Shown here: positions 49,546 to 57,119 of the stretch, piece after piece | How the letters are laid out: every line of letters begins with the position of its first letter | How positions within the stretch are numbered: position 1 is the first letter of the stretch | Source of the DNA: Sphingomonas arenae | GTDB lineage: Bacteria > Pseudomonadota > Alphaproteobacteria > Sphingomonadales > Sphingomonadaceae | Length of the DNA: 64,000 nt | Direction: 5' to 3' | Assembly: GCF_016924655.1 (NCBI RefSeq) | Contig: NZ_JAFFJU010000001.1 | Coordinates: 868,001-932,000, forward strand | Notes under the pieces: generated by a model | Databases searched by the model: none | What the model was told of the DNA's origin: nothing | Seen by the model: only the letters and a program-made list of their open reading frames with translations | Translations under genes and position numbers: made by a program

Positions 49546-50973
49546 CTAACGATACTCCGTCGGAAAGGTGTGATTGGTCTTGTCCCAGCGCTTCGGCCCA
49601 CCCCTGAGGTGAATGCCGAGCGCACGATGGGTGGCGAGAATGGCGACGAGGTTGCTGGCCAGCACCCGGGGCAGCGAGGCCAAGGCTTCGCCCCAGCCGT
49701 AGACTGCCCAGGTGAACGCCGCGCGCATGGCCAGGCGCCAGACGAGTAGCCCGGCATTGGCGGCGAGCAGGCCTTGCAGCAGCGGCGACATGGGCGGCGG
49801 CTTGGGGGCTCCGAGGGCCGAGCCGACCCACAGCTGTCCCCACAGGATCGCGGCGGCATAGCCGGCAACCATCAGCAGGGCGGCGATCGGGCCCTTGCGG
49901 TCGCGCATCCGGAACCAGTTCTCGCCCCAGCCGCGGCCCCAGCCGAGCCGTTCCCAGCCGGCAAAGGAGATGCCGCCGATCCAGCGCGCCTTCTGGCGCA
50001 CGGCGGCGCGGAGCGTGCCGGGGAATTGTCCCTGGCTGGCGACCAGGGCGCGTTCGTTCTCGACCTCCGGCAGGCGCACGAAGCGGGTCCGCTCCCCCAT
50101 GGCGCCGAGCCGGAGCCCGCATTCATAATCCTCGGTCATGCTGCCGGTGGCGAAGGGGCTGCCGTTGCCCGCGGTCGCGAGCCTGGCGAGGGCATCGCGG
50201 TTGATGGCGCAGCCGACGCCGGCGAGCGGAATCGCGGCCCCGACCGACTGCCGCACCGCGAGATCCTTGCCGTGGCTCTCGGCGAACTCGTCGCAATAAT
50301 GGCCGGCAATCCAGGGACTTAGCGAGTCCGGCAGAGGCACCACGGGCAGCTGCACCAGCCCGGCGCCGGGAATTGCCGCGTCGAACAGGCGCAACTCGAG
50401 CGGGTGGACCAGGTCTTCCGCGTCGTGGAGCACTATCGCCATGGCGCGCTCACCCCGCTCCGCCTCTAGCCGGACCAGCGCGGCGTAGAGGTGGTTGAGG
50501 CAGTCGGCCTTGGTCGTGGGGCCGTCGGCGGGGACCTCGACCGGGACGATCCGGCCATCTTCGCGGGCGGCGGCGTGGACGGCTTCGGCGGTGGCGGGAT
50601 CGTTGCGGTAGTGGCCGAGGAACAGAGTATATCGAGGATAATCAAGGCGTTGGACGGTGGCGCGGAGCATTTGGCCGATCACTGCGGCTTCGTCCCAAGC
50701 GGGAATGAAGACCACCATCCAGCCCGGATTGGCGCTTCGGGGGAGGTCGCGGGCGTCGCGCCATTCGTCCGGACGCCACAGGCCGCGCGCGAAATAGAGG
50801 AAGTCCAGCAGCAGATCGTCGAGCGAAAACAGCAGAAATCCGGCCGCCGCGAACAGCGCCAGCTCATCCGCCGCTCCGGCCAGGGCCGTGGGCAAGGTCA
50901 AGGAAACGGCTTCGTGATGACGAGAAGGCGCATCGGTCCCAACCCCCCGTTGACGGACCAGTGAACCGAGCAA
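49546..50973 (-). CDS. Inner-membrane glycosyltransferase, family 2, NfrB-like
   Basis: This is a membrane glycosyltransferase of about 475 residues. A first helix is near residues 35-60, followed by a GT2 domain with the VVFIPAWDEAAVI opening, an acidic HDAEDLVHP motif, TEDYECGLRL and QKARWIGGI, which match the D, D, TED and QxxRW motifs of BcsA/NfrB-type processive synthases. Three or so transmembrane helices follow. It resembles NfrB but ends without the C-terminal MshEN-like domain that binds cyclic di-GMP in longer homologues. The start is uncertain: a TTG at 50971-50973 opens the frame, and start codons further downstream are possible. Confidence 0.8.
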   Translation of the reverse strand: MLGSLVRQRGVGTDAPSRHHEAVSLTLPTALAGAADELALFAAAGFLLFSLDDLLLDFLYFARGLWRPDEWRDARDLPRSANPGWMVVFIPAWDEAAVIGQMLRATVQRLDYPRYTLFLGHYRNDPATAEAVHAAAREDGRIVPVEVPADGPTTKADCLNHLYAALVRLEAERGERAMAIVLHDAEDLVHPLELRLFDAAIPGAGLVQLPVVPLPDSLSPWIAGHYCDEFAESHGKDLAVRQSVGAAIPLAGVGCAINRDALARLATAGNGSPFATGSMTEDYECGLRLGAMGERTRFVRLPEVENERALVASQGQFPGTLRAAVRQKARWIGGISFAGWERLGWGRGWGENWFRMRDRKGPIAALLMVAGYAAAILWGQLWVGSALGAPKPPPMSPLLQGLLAANAGLLVWRLAMRAAFTWAVYGWGEALASLPRVLASNLVAILATHRALGIHLRGGPKRWDKTNHTFPTEYR

Positions 50974-51034
50974 GGCGCCCCTGACACAGCCGCGGGGCGG
51001 GCGGCAATCACCGTCTTTGTGACACGTTGAAGTT

Positions 51035-51074
51035 CACAAACGCGTGTGTTTGTGTCGCAACGGTCACCTATATT
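51035..51074 (+). promoter_or_regulatory. Inverted repeat and possible promoter in divergent gap
   Basis: CACAAAC-GCGTGT-GTTTGTG (51035-51054) is a perfect seven-base inverted repeat. TATATT at 51069-51074 could be a -10 element for the downstream membrane protein gene, with the repeat covering its -35 region. The roughly 195-base gap separates the glycosyltransferase operon from that gene. Confidence 0.4.
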
Positions 51075-51168
51075 GACCGGAACCGACCCGTAATCGGCGC
51101 ATTAACCGCATCGAAAGGGCGAGAAGACACAACAGGGCGGGCCGGACAGGATTCACGAGGTACGCCAG

Positions 51169-51948
51169 GTGTTCGCATTGCCGATGTTCCAGACGATCAG
51201 CGCCCGGCTCCACGCCCGTTCGACGGCTTTGCTGACCAGCCTGGAGAGCCGGCTGTCCCACATCGTCATCGGCTGGATGCTGCTGGCCGCGCTGGCCTGT
51301 GCCGCGCGGGTCGCCGCAAGCCCGCTGCCCGTGCTCGACCGAACGGCGATCACCCCCTACCTGCTGCTGGTGCTGGCCCCGGCGGCGAGCTTTGTCCTGG
51401 CGCTGCGCTGGTTCGCGGACGGGGAGAGCCTGCCCCAGCCGGAGCGGCGCCTAGCGCTGGTCGGCCGCTGGCGGAGCGTCGGCCCGGACGAGGCGAAGCG
51501 CCATGCGCTGTACGGCACCAGCGGGATCATGGTCTCGCTGCTGATCGGGATGCTGCTGAACGTGCCGGTCCGCGCGGCCGAGTATCTGGCATCCATCCCG
51601 GCGATCGCCGCCGACGCGCCGCAGTGGCTGTCCACCCTGCACTTCGCGATGACGGTGGACGCGGTGCTGATGAGCAGCCTGTACGTGGTCGCCTTCGTCG
51701 CCGCGCTGCGCCGCGTGCCCCTGTTCCCGCGCCTGTTGCTGTTCATCTGGCTGACCGACATCACCGCCCAGCTGCTGATCGCCAACGCGGTGGTCGCGAC
51801 CGACGTCCCCGGAGACGTCGCGAGCGCCCTCCATGCGCTGCTGGAAGGCAATATCAAGAAGACGATGATCAGCGTGGGCCTGTGGCTGCCCTACCTGCTG
51901 CTGAGCAAGCGCGTGAACGTGACGTATCGCCACCGGGTGCCGGCTTAG
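51169..51948 (+). CDS. Polytopic membrane protein, DUF2569-like
   Basis: This is a 259-residue membrane protein with about five hydrophobic helices: VIGWMLLAALACAARV near residue 32, YLLLVLAPAASFVLAL near 64, a helix near 120, VLMSSLYVVAFVAAL near 165 and a final one ending GLWLPYLLLSKRVNVTY. The last motif resembles the end of DUF2569 proteins. Function is unknown. The GTG at 51169 has ACGAGG eight bases upstream. It faces away from the glycosyltransferase operon across a gap with an inverted repeat. Confidence 0.7.
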   Translation: MFALPMFQTISARLHARSTALLTSLESRLSHIVIGWMLLAALACAARVAASPLPVLDRTAITPYLLLVLAPAASFVLALRWFADGESLPQPERRLALVGRWRSVGPDEAKRHALYGTSGIMVSLLIGMLLNVPVRAAEYLASIPAIAADAPQWLSTLHFAMTVDAVLMSSLYVVAFVAALRRVPLFPRLLLFIWLTDITAQLLIANAVVATDVPGDVASALHALLEGNIKKTMISVGLWLPYLLLSKRVNVTYRHRVPA

Positions 51949-52083
51949 CCGTCGAGGTGGGGGCGGCCGAGAAGCAGCCCGTCACACCACCATTTGCGAT
52001 CCAGCAAGCCGCTGTTAGCTTCGCCTGATGGGGGACCGACTGCGGCACGCTGAGTACGCGCTAATCGTCATCATTATCGGCGC

Positions 52084-53210
52084 ATGTCTTTACGTGCCCA
52101 CGGCCAGCCTGCTGCACGCGCTCGGAAGATGACGACGACGAGGGTTCCAATAACTTTCTGGGCTGCCCTGTGTGTCGCAAGCACCGGTTATGTGATCAGC
52201 CAAACGCTACGCTTCAGCCTGCAAGGCCGCGACTTCAACATGATGTGGGTCGCCGGATGTCTCGCCACCGAGGGCCGCATCGCTGAAATCTATAACTTGC
52301 GTGCGTTCGACGCGGCGGCATCTGCCATGATGGGGATCCAGACGGCGGGGAATGCTTACAGTTATCCTCCCCACGCGCTGTTCATTGCGATGCCCTTTGC
52401 CTACCTGCCGCTCGGATTGGCCTTTGCGTCATGGAATGTTCTGACGCTCGGCCTCTTTCTCTATGCTGCCCGCTTCCACCTGCCAGAGAGGCTTTGGCTA
52501 GCAGGGTGCGCGCCTGCGAGCGTGATTTGCCTCAGCTTCGGTCAATATGGTTTGCTTACGAGCGCCCTGTTCCTATTGGCATTCAGGCGGTCCGTCTTGG
52601 GCGGGAGCGGGGCTGACGATTAAGCCGCATGTTGGTTTCCTTTACGCGGTTCCGTTCTTGCGCCACCCAACCTCGGCGTTGAAGGCCATCTTGAAGGTCG
52701 CAACTTGGCTTTTGGCGAGGGTTCTTGCGTTCGGCACCAGCTCGTGGCGCAACTTCTTCGATAGCTCTTTGGCACTGCAGCTTTCTCGAGTTGCCAATCC
52801 TGAAGCCAAGCTCTTCTACCTTCAGGTAACGCCCTCTACCGGGTACGGGCTGGTCGGCCAGCTTGTCTTCGGGATCGCTGCTGGTTCTGGTTTGGCGCAA
52901 GTTCAACGTGTTCACGGCTGCCACCGCGACGTTCCTCCTGATCCCATACGGGTTTCACTACGACATGCCTGCGGTCTGCTTGGGCTTTGCAGTCCTACTT
53001 GAGAGCCGTTGGACGGCGTTGAGGCTTTGGGAGAAGACAGCGGCGGCTTTGGGGTTCGCCTCACCCGCTTTGACCTTGATCGGCACTTGGCTAGCGCCTC
53101 CCCTCCTTCTCCTAGGCTTGTGGGTGCAAGTGCGGCACTTCGGAGATGAAAAGACGACGAGCACGGGCATGAGAAGAACCGAATCGGTTGCGAATCAGCG
53201 ATTTGGTTAA
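52084..53210 (+). pseudogene. Frameshifted GT87/DUF2029-type polyprenyl glycosyltransferase
   Basis: Three consecutive reading frames together spell one polytopic GT87-like protein. Frame one (to 52623) has a first helix, GRDFNMMWVAG, SYPPHALFIAMPFAYLP and SFGQYGLLTSALF. The second (about 52605-52885) continues with LTIKPHVGFLYAVPFLR and ends in an STGYGLVGQLVFG segment. The third (about 52885-53210) has VWRKFNVFTAATATFLLIPYGFHYDM and three more helices. Each switch moves the frame by one base. A start at 52129 is equally possible. Unless the two shifts are sequencing errors, the gene is inactive. Intact members use polyprenyl-linked sugars in the inner membrane. Confidence 0.8.
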
Positions 53211-53604
53211 CGAGCTTTAGACAAGCAAGTCGTTGCGAACGCGGTCCGAAAACGTGGCCGCAAACACCCTCTATGTATTTTTTTGGAACAAAACGGAGAG
53301 TTGCGCGTGTGCCGCCGCAAGGCTCGTTTAACCCGAAATTACCGTTTGAATTCAATTTGTTAGTTCAGACAGTTTGCAATGCATTCCGTTGATCCGGGTT
53401 AAACACCTATCCTTGACAGCGGGTTAAGGATTCCATTCCCTCCATCTCAGCCGAGCGGCCGGGGGCCTGGTTCGGCGCAGGGGGTCGAAACGCAACAGCG
53501 CTTCACAGGGTTCCTGCGCCGGCACCGCCAGGGGGACACTCCCGACAAGGTCGCGACGCGTCGAAAAGGCCCCATCCAGGGGGCGGATTGAAGGGGACTT
53601 TGTC
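53211..53604 (+). promoter_or_regulatory. Regulatory region upstream of the pilin operon
   Basis: No gene is seen in this 394-base stretch, which is more AT-rich than its surroundings. A TTAA-N7-TTAC sequence at 53328-53342 comes within one base of the CtrA recognition pattern (TTAA-N7-TTAA), and CtrA controls pilA in Caulobacter. A TTGACA at 53413-53418 could be a -35 element, flanked by two copies of GGGTTAA (53397-53403 and about 53421-53427), but no good -10 is visible. The last 150 bases are GC-rich and could form a structured leader. Confidence 0.45.
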
Positions 53605-53802
53605 ATGTCGAATTTCATCAAGATGCTGAACGATGAGTCCGGCGCCTCGGCGGCGGAATATGCGCTGATCCTGGCCATTATCGGCTCGGCCATCGCGCTC
53701 GCCGCGATCGGTCTGGGCAACGCCATCAGCGATCGCCTGAGCACGACCTCCACCTGCATCAAGTCGAAGAACTCCACCGAATACACGGCGAACTGCCAGT
53801 AA
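53605..53802 (+). CDS. flp: Flp-type pilin, first copy
   Basis: This is a 65-residue Flp/PilA prepilin. The leader MSNFIKMLNDESG is followed by ASAAEYALILAIIGSAIALA, with cleavage expected after the glycine at residue 13 and the conserved Glu-Tyr pair at mature positions 5-6. The hydrophobic helix is the pilus-forming segment. The C-terminus has two cysteines (STTSTCIKSK and TANCQ) that may form a disulfide loop. It is 61 of 65 residues identical to the next gene. GGGGACTTTGTC precedes the ATG. Confidence 0.95.
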   Translation: MSNFIKMLNDESGASAAEYALILAIIGSAIALAAIGLGNAISDRLSTTSTCIKSKNSTEYTANCQ

Positions 53803-53807
53803 CCGAT

Positions 53808-53830
53808 GGCGGCCGGTTTGCGCGGCCGCC
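53808..53830 (+). terminator. Hairpin between pilin copies one and two
   Basis: GGCGGCCG and CGGCCGCC form an eight-base perfect stem around GTTTGCG, starting six bases after the first pilin stop. There is no T-run, so it is more likely an mRNA-stabilising or attenuating hairpin than a full terminator. Confidence 0.45.
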
Positions 53831-53863
53831 TCTCCAACCATTACGAGTAGAGAGGGACGTACA

Positions 53864-54061
53864 ATGACCAACTTCATCAAGATGCTGAACGACGAATCCG
53901 GCGCTTCCGCAGCCGAATATGCCCTGATCTTGGCGATCATCGGCTCGGCCATTGCCCTCGCCGCGATTGGTCTCGGCAATGCCATCAGCGAGCGTCTGAA
54001 CACGACCTCGACCTGCATCAAGTCGAAGAACTCCACTCAGTACACGGCGAACTGCCAGTAA
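53864..54061 (+). CDS. flp: Flp-type pilin, second copy
   Basis: This 65-residue prepilin differs from the first copy by only four conservative changes (Ser2Thr, Asp43Glu, Ser46Asn and Glu59Gln). Leader, cleavage site, helix and the two C-terminal cysteines are the same. At the DNA level the copies differ at many third positions (for example aacgatgagtccggc against aacgacgaatccggc), so the duplication is old and the protein is under strong constraint. AGAGAGGGACG gives a good ribosome site. Confidence 0.95.
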   Translation: MTNFIKMLNDESGASAAEYALILAIIGSAIALAAIGLGNAISERLNTTSTCIKSKNSTQYTANCQ

Positions 54062-54070
54062 CTAACGGAA

Positions 54071-54100
54071 CGGCCGGCTCCCTCGGGGGCCGGCCGCTTT
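54071..54100 (+). terminator. Strong hairpin between pilin copies two and three
   Basis: CGGCCGGC-TCCC and GGG-GCCGGCCG pair around a TCGG loop, followed by CTTTGTCC. It lies ten bases after the second pilin stop and 18 bases before the third pilin start. It could partly terminate transcription and so lower expression of the third pilin and the assembly genes relative to the main pilins. Confidence 0.6.
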
Positions 54101-54117
54101 GTCCTGGGGGAACGGAC

Positions 54118-54297
54118 ATGCGCGCATGGGTTCGAATGATGCGGGACGAGAGCGGGGCCGCCGCGGCGGAATATGCGCTGATCGTCGGTGCCATCGGATC
54201 GGTCGTCGCGCTTGGCGCCATCAACCTCGGGAACGCCATCACCACCAGCGTCGGCGACGCGTCCACCAACGTGCAGACGTGCGGTGGAAGTTGCTGA
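54118..54297 (+). CDS. Flp-type pilin, divergent third copy
   Basis: This is a 59-residue prepilin. The leader MRAWVRMMRDESG is followed by AAAAEYALIVGAIGSVVALG, with the same Gly cleavage point and the Glu-Tyr pair, and the C-terminus is TNVQTCGGSC with two cysteines close together. The sequence beyond the helix is unrelated to copies one and two. The ATG at 54118 follows GGGGGAAC. It could be a minor pilin or a tip subunit, which is inference. Confidence 0.88.
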   Translation: MRAWVRMMRDESGAAAAEYALIVGAIGSVVALGAINLGNAITTSVGDASTNVQTCGGSC

Positions 54298-54366
54298 CGT
54301 GCCACAGTGTGGCCGTATGCGTAACGATCAATCGGTGTTAGAAATGCCCGGCAGGGGGGTCTGTAC

Positions 54367-55302
54367 ATGAAACGGCAATCGCTGATCGCGATCGGAATCG
54401 CGCTCGTTCTGGGACTGGTCGCCGTTTACCTGGCGAACACCTACCTTACCGCCGGCCGGGTCGCACAGGCGCCCGAGGGCACCACCAAGGTCGCGGTCGC
54501 GGCCGTTCCGCTGGACTATGGCGCCGAACTGACGCCCGAAAAGGTCCGCTTCATCGATTATCCGGCGAACGCGCTTCCGGCCGGAAGCTATCGCACCGTG
54601 AACGAGCTCCTGCCCGTGGGCAAGAGCCGGGTCGTGCTGCGGCCGCTCGCCGTCAACGAACCCATCCTGGCCGACAAGGTCACCGGCGAAGGCCAGGCGG
54701 CCTCCATCGCCGCGCTGCTGCCCAACGGCAAGCGCGCCGCCGCCGTGCGGATCAACGACGTGTCGGGCGTGGCAGGCTTCATCCGCCCCAACGACAGCGT
54801 CGACGTGCTGATCACCCGCCAGGTCATCGGCCCGGACAATCGCGGCAACGCCCAGGTCACCGACGTGCTGCTGCAGAACATCCGCGTGATCGCGATGGAC
54901 CAGAACGCCAAGAACGAGAATGGCGAGCCCGCCGTCGCGCAGACCGCGACGCTGGAGGTCGAGCCGCTCGACGCGCAGAAGCTCGCGCTGGCCCAGACCG
55001 TGGGACAGATCAGCCTGGTGCTGCGCAAGCCCGGCGCCAAGGAAGACAATGCGATGGTGGAGACCGTCAGCCTGGAGGACCTGCGTTACGGCCGGTACGG
55101 GTCGGCGGGTTACGCCCGGCCGCTCGCTCCGCAAGCGCTGAACGTCCAGGCTTCCGCACCGCGCTACACCCGCGTTGCCGCTCCGCGGCCGGTCCGCCGT
55201 GCAGCGCCACGGCCCGCCGCGCCGAAGCCGGTCACCAATAGTGTCGAAGTGGTTCGGGGGACCACGGGCACCAGTTACGAAGTGGGGGGGTATGGCAAAT
55301 AA
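54367..55302 (+). CDS. cpaB: Flp pilus assembly protein CpaB/RcpC
   Basis: This 311-residue periplasmic protein is anchored by one N-terminal helix (LIAIGIALVLGLVAVYLA). A SAF domain is near residues 40-105 (VAVAAVPLDYGAELTPEKV), and the RcpC region (AAVRINDVSGVAGFIRPNDSVDVL) follows, ending in a basic, proline/alanine-rich tail (APRPVRRAAPRPAAPKP) that could contact peptidoglycan or the secretin. It belongs to the outer-membrane part of the Tad system. Its stop lies 11 bases inside the start of cpaC, so the two are coupled. Confidence 0.95.
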   Translation: MKRQSLIAIGIALVLGLVAVYLANTYLTAGRVAQAPEGTTKVAVAAVPLDYGAELTPEKVRFIDYPANALPAGSYRTVNELLPVGKSRVVLRPLAVNEPILADKVTGEGQAASIAALLPNGKRAAAVRINDVSGVAGFIRPNDSVDVLITRQVIGPDNRGNAQVTDVLLQNIRVIAMDQNAKNENGEPAVAQTATLEVEPLDAQKLALAQTVGQISLVLRKPGAKEDNAMVETVSLEDLRYGRYGSAGYARPLAPQALNVQASAPRYTRVAAPRPVRRAAPRPAAPKPVTNSVEVVRGTTGTSYEVGGYGK

Positions 55303-56797
55303 GCATCGGATCCTCGCTGCCCTGGGCAGCGTTGCGGCGGCGGCCCTGGTGCCCGCCCCCGCGCTTGCCCAGGTGACCGCCGTCAGCGAAGCCGACGGTG
55401 TCCATGCGGGCGAACTCGCCGTGCCCGTCGGCAAGAGCCAGGTGCTCCGCGTCGACCGGCCCTATGCCAAGGCGCTGATCGGGGACCCGGCCGTGGCCGA
55501 CGTCCTGCCGCTCACCAGCCAGTCGCTGTACGTGCTGGGCAAGAAGGCCGGGACCACCAGCCTGACGCTCTATGACCGCAGCAACATGCTGATCGCGGTG
55601 ATGGACGTGGCGGTGGGGCCGGACGTGACCAGCCTGAAGCGCCAGCTGTCGGAACTGCTGCCCGGCGACCAGGTCGGCGCGCGCATGTCCAACGACGCGG
55701 TGGTGCTGGAAGGGATCGTGTCGAGCGGCCCCGCGGCCGATCGGGCGGTGCAGATCGCGGAGACCTATGCGCCCGGCAAGGTGGTGAACCTGCTGTCGGT
55801 GGGCTCTGCCCAGCAGGTCATGCTGGAAGTGCGGTTCTCCGAAGTGAAGCGCAACGCGTTCAAGCAGTTCGGGATCGGCGGCTTCCTGGACGGCAGCGGC
55901 AACAACGGCTTCCAGGGCGCGATCGGCGGCGGGGCCGGCCTGTCGGGCAGCGGTCCGCCCACGCTGGGCGCGATCGCCGACAGCTTCGGCATCCTGCGCC
56001 GGACGTTCGGCATCGGCGGGCTCAACATCGACGCGACGCTGGACGCGCTGGAGCGCAAGGGCGTGATCACGACGCTGGCCGAGCCGACGCTGGTGGCCCT
56101 GTCGGGCGAGACGGCGAGCTTCCTGGCGGGCGGCGAGTTCCCGATCCCGGTGCTGCGCAGCAACTCGGGCGGCAACGACGACGATGACGAGGGCATCGCG
56201 GGCCAGGTCACGGTGGAGTTCAAGCCGTTCGGCGTCAGCCTGGCGTTCACGCCGACGGTGCTGGCCGACGGGGTGATCAACCTGGTGGTGGCGCCGGAGG
56301 TCAGCTCGATCGACCCGACCGCGTCCATCCTGATCAACAACCTGCGCATCCCGGGCCTGCAGACCCGGCGGGCGAAGACGGTGGTGGAACTGCGCGACGG
56401 CGAAAGCTTCGCCATGGCCGGGCTGCTGCGGCGGGACTTCCAGGACACGGTGCGGCAGTTCCCGGTGCTGGGATCGATCCCGATCATCGGCACGCTGTTC
56501 CGCTCCACCAACTTCCAGAAGGAAGAAACAGAGCTGGTGATCATCGTGACGCCGCGGCTGGTCCGTCCGGTGCGCGCGGCGACGCTGAAGGCGCCCACCG
56601 ACCGGGTGAAGCCGCCGGCGGAAGCGGACCTGTTCGTGCTCGGCCGGACCGACACGGGCGTGGGTCCGGTGCCCGAACTCGGCATCCAGCACGACGCCGG
56701 CCAGGCCCCGGCGCCAGGCCCGGTGCCGGGCGGGTCCGCCCAAGTGAACCCCGCCGGTCCGACCGGCCTGGAACGGGAGTATGGCCATGTCCTGTAA
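55292..56797 (+). CDS. cpaC: Flp pilus secretin CpaC/RcpA
   Basis: This is the outer-membrane secretin channel of the Tad pilus, 501 residues. A signal peptide ends near ALAQ (residue 27). An N-terminal pilus/secretin domain (about 35-105, with LRVDRPYAKALIGDPAVADVLP) is followed by the secretin domain with VEFKPFGVSLAFTPTV near 307, IPGLQTRRAKTVVELRDGESF near 353 and FPVLGSIPIIGTLFRS near 389. A proline/glycine-rich tail follows. The ATG at 55292 overlaps cpaB by 11 bases. Typical cpaC proteins have the same layout. Confidence 0.96.
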   Translation: MANKHRILAALGSVAAAALVPAPALAQVTAVSEADGVHAGELAVPVGKSQVLRVDRPYAKALIGDPAVADVLPLTSQSLYVLGKKAGTTSLTLYDRSNMLIAVMDVAVGPDVTSLKRQLSELLPGDQVGARMSNDAVVLEGIVSSGPAADRAVQIAETYAPGKVVNLLSVGSAQQVMLEVRFSEVKRNAFKQFGIGGFLDGSGNNGFQGAIGGGAGLSGSGPPTLGAIADSFGILRRTFGIGGLNIDATLDALERKGVITTLAEPTLVALSGETASFLAGGEFPIPVLRSNSGGNDDDDEGIAGQVTVEFKPFGVSLAFTPTVLADGVINLVVAPEVSSIDPTASILINNLRIPGLQTRRAKTVVELRDGESFAMAGLLRRDFQDTVRQFPVLGSIPIIGTLFRSTNFQKEETELVIIVTPRLVRPVRAATLKAPTDRVKPPAEADLFVLGRTDTGVGPVPELGIQHDAGQAPAPGPVPGGSAQVNPAGPTGLEREYGHVL

Positions 56798-57107
56798 GCG
56801 TTGGATCCTGCTCGGCCTCGCCCTTCCGCTGGCCGGCTGCGCCACGGCCGACCCGCAGACGGGCTCCGTCGACCGCCATTTCGGCGAGGCGGTGGCCTGG
56901 AACAAGGAAGCGCAGATCATCGATCCGGACCCCGTCTATGGCGAGAACGACGCCAAGCCCGGCTCCCACGGGGAGAAGGCGGCGGCCGCGACCAAGCGCT
57001 ACCGCACGGACGCGGTGAAGGCGGTCGAGCAGGTCGGCACGACCAGCGGCGGCGGCGGCAATGGCGGCTCCGGCGGCTCGGGCGGCGGGGGCTCAGGACC
57101 TCAATAA
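56787..57107 (+). CDS. Small glycine-rich lipoprotein of the Tad locus
   Basis: This is a 106-residue lipoprotein (ILLGLALPLAGC, cysteine near residue 18) ending in a Gly/Ser-rich tail (SGGGGNGGSGGSGGGGSG). The central part has HFGEAVAWNKEAQIIDPDP and a YGENDAKPGSHGEKAAAATKRY block. It sits where cpaD usually lies in Caulobacter-type loci but is much shorter and lacks clear CpaD similarity. Similar short lipoproteins occur in other sphingomonad Tad loci. It overlaps the end of cpaC. GGGAG lies seven bases before the ATG at 56787. It may help secretin assembly, which is inference. Confidence 0.75.
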   Translation: MSCKRWILLGLALPLAGCATADPQTGSVDRHFGEAVAWNKEAQIIDPDPVYGENDAKPGSHGEKAAAATKRYRTDAVKAVEQVGTTSGGGGNGGSGGSGGGGSGPQ

Positions 57108-57119
57108 GGGTGACAGGTC

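Noticed and set aside
52028-52132. Possible 34-residue hydrophobic peptide just before the GT87 pseudogene
   Set aside because: It has one membrane-like segment, but no ribosome site and it overlaps the pseudogene start. It may be a further broken fragment, so it is not called as a gene.
53413-53442. Full sigma-70 promoter built on TTGACA
   Set aside because: The expected -10 position reads TTCCCT, a poor match. Only the -35-like word is reported.
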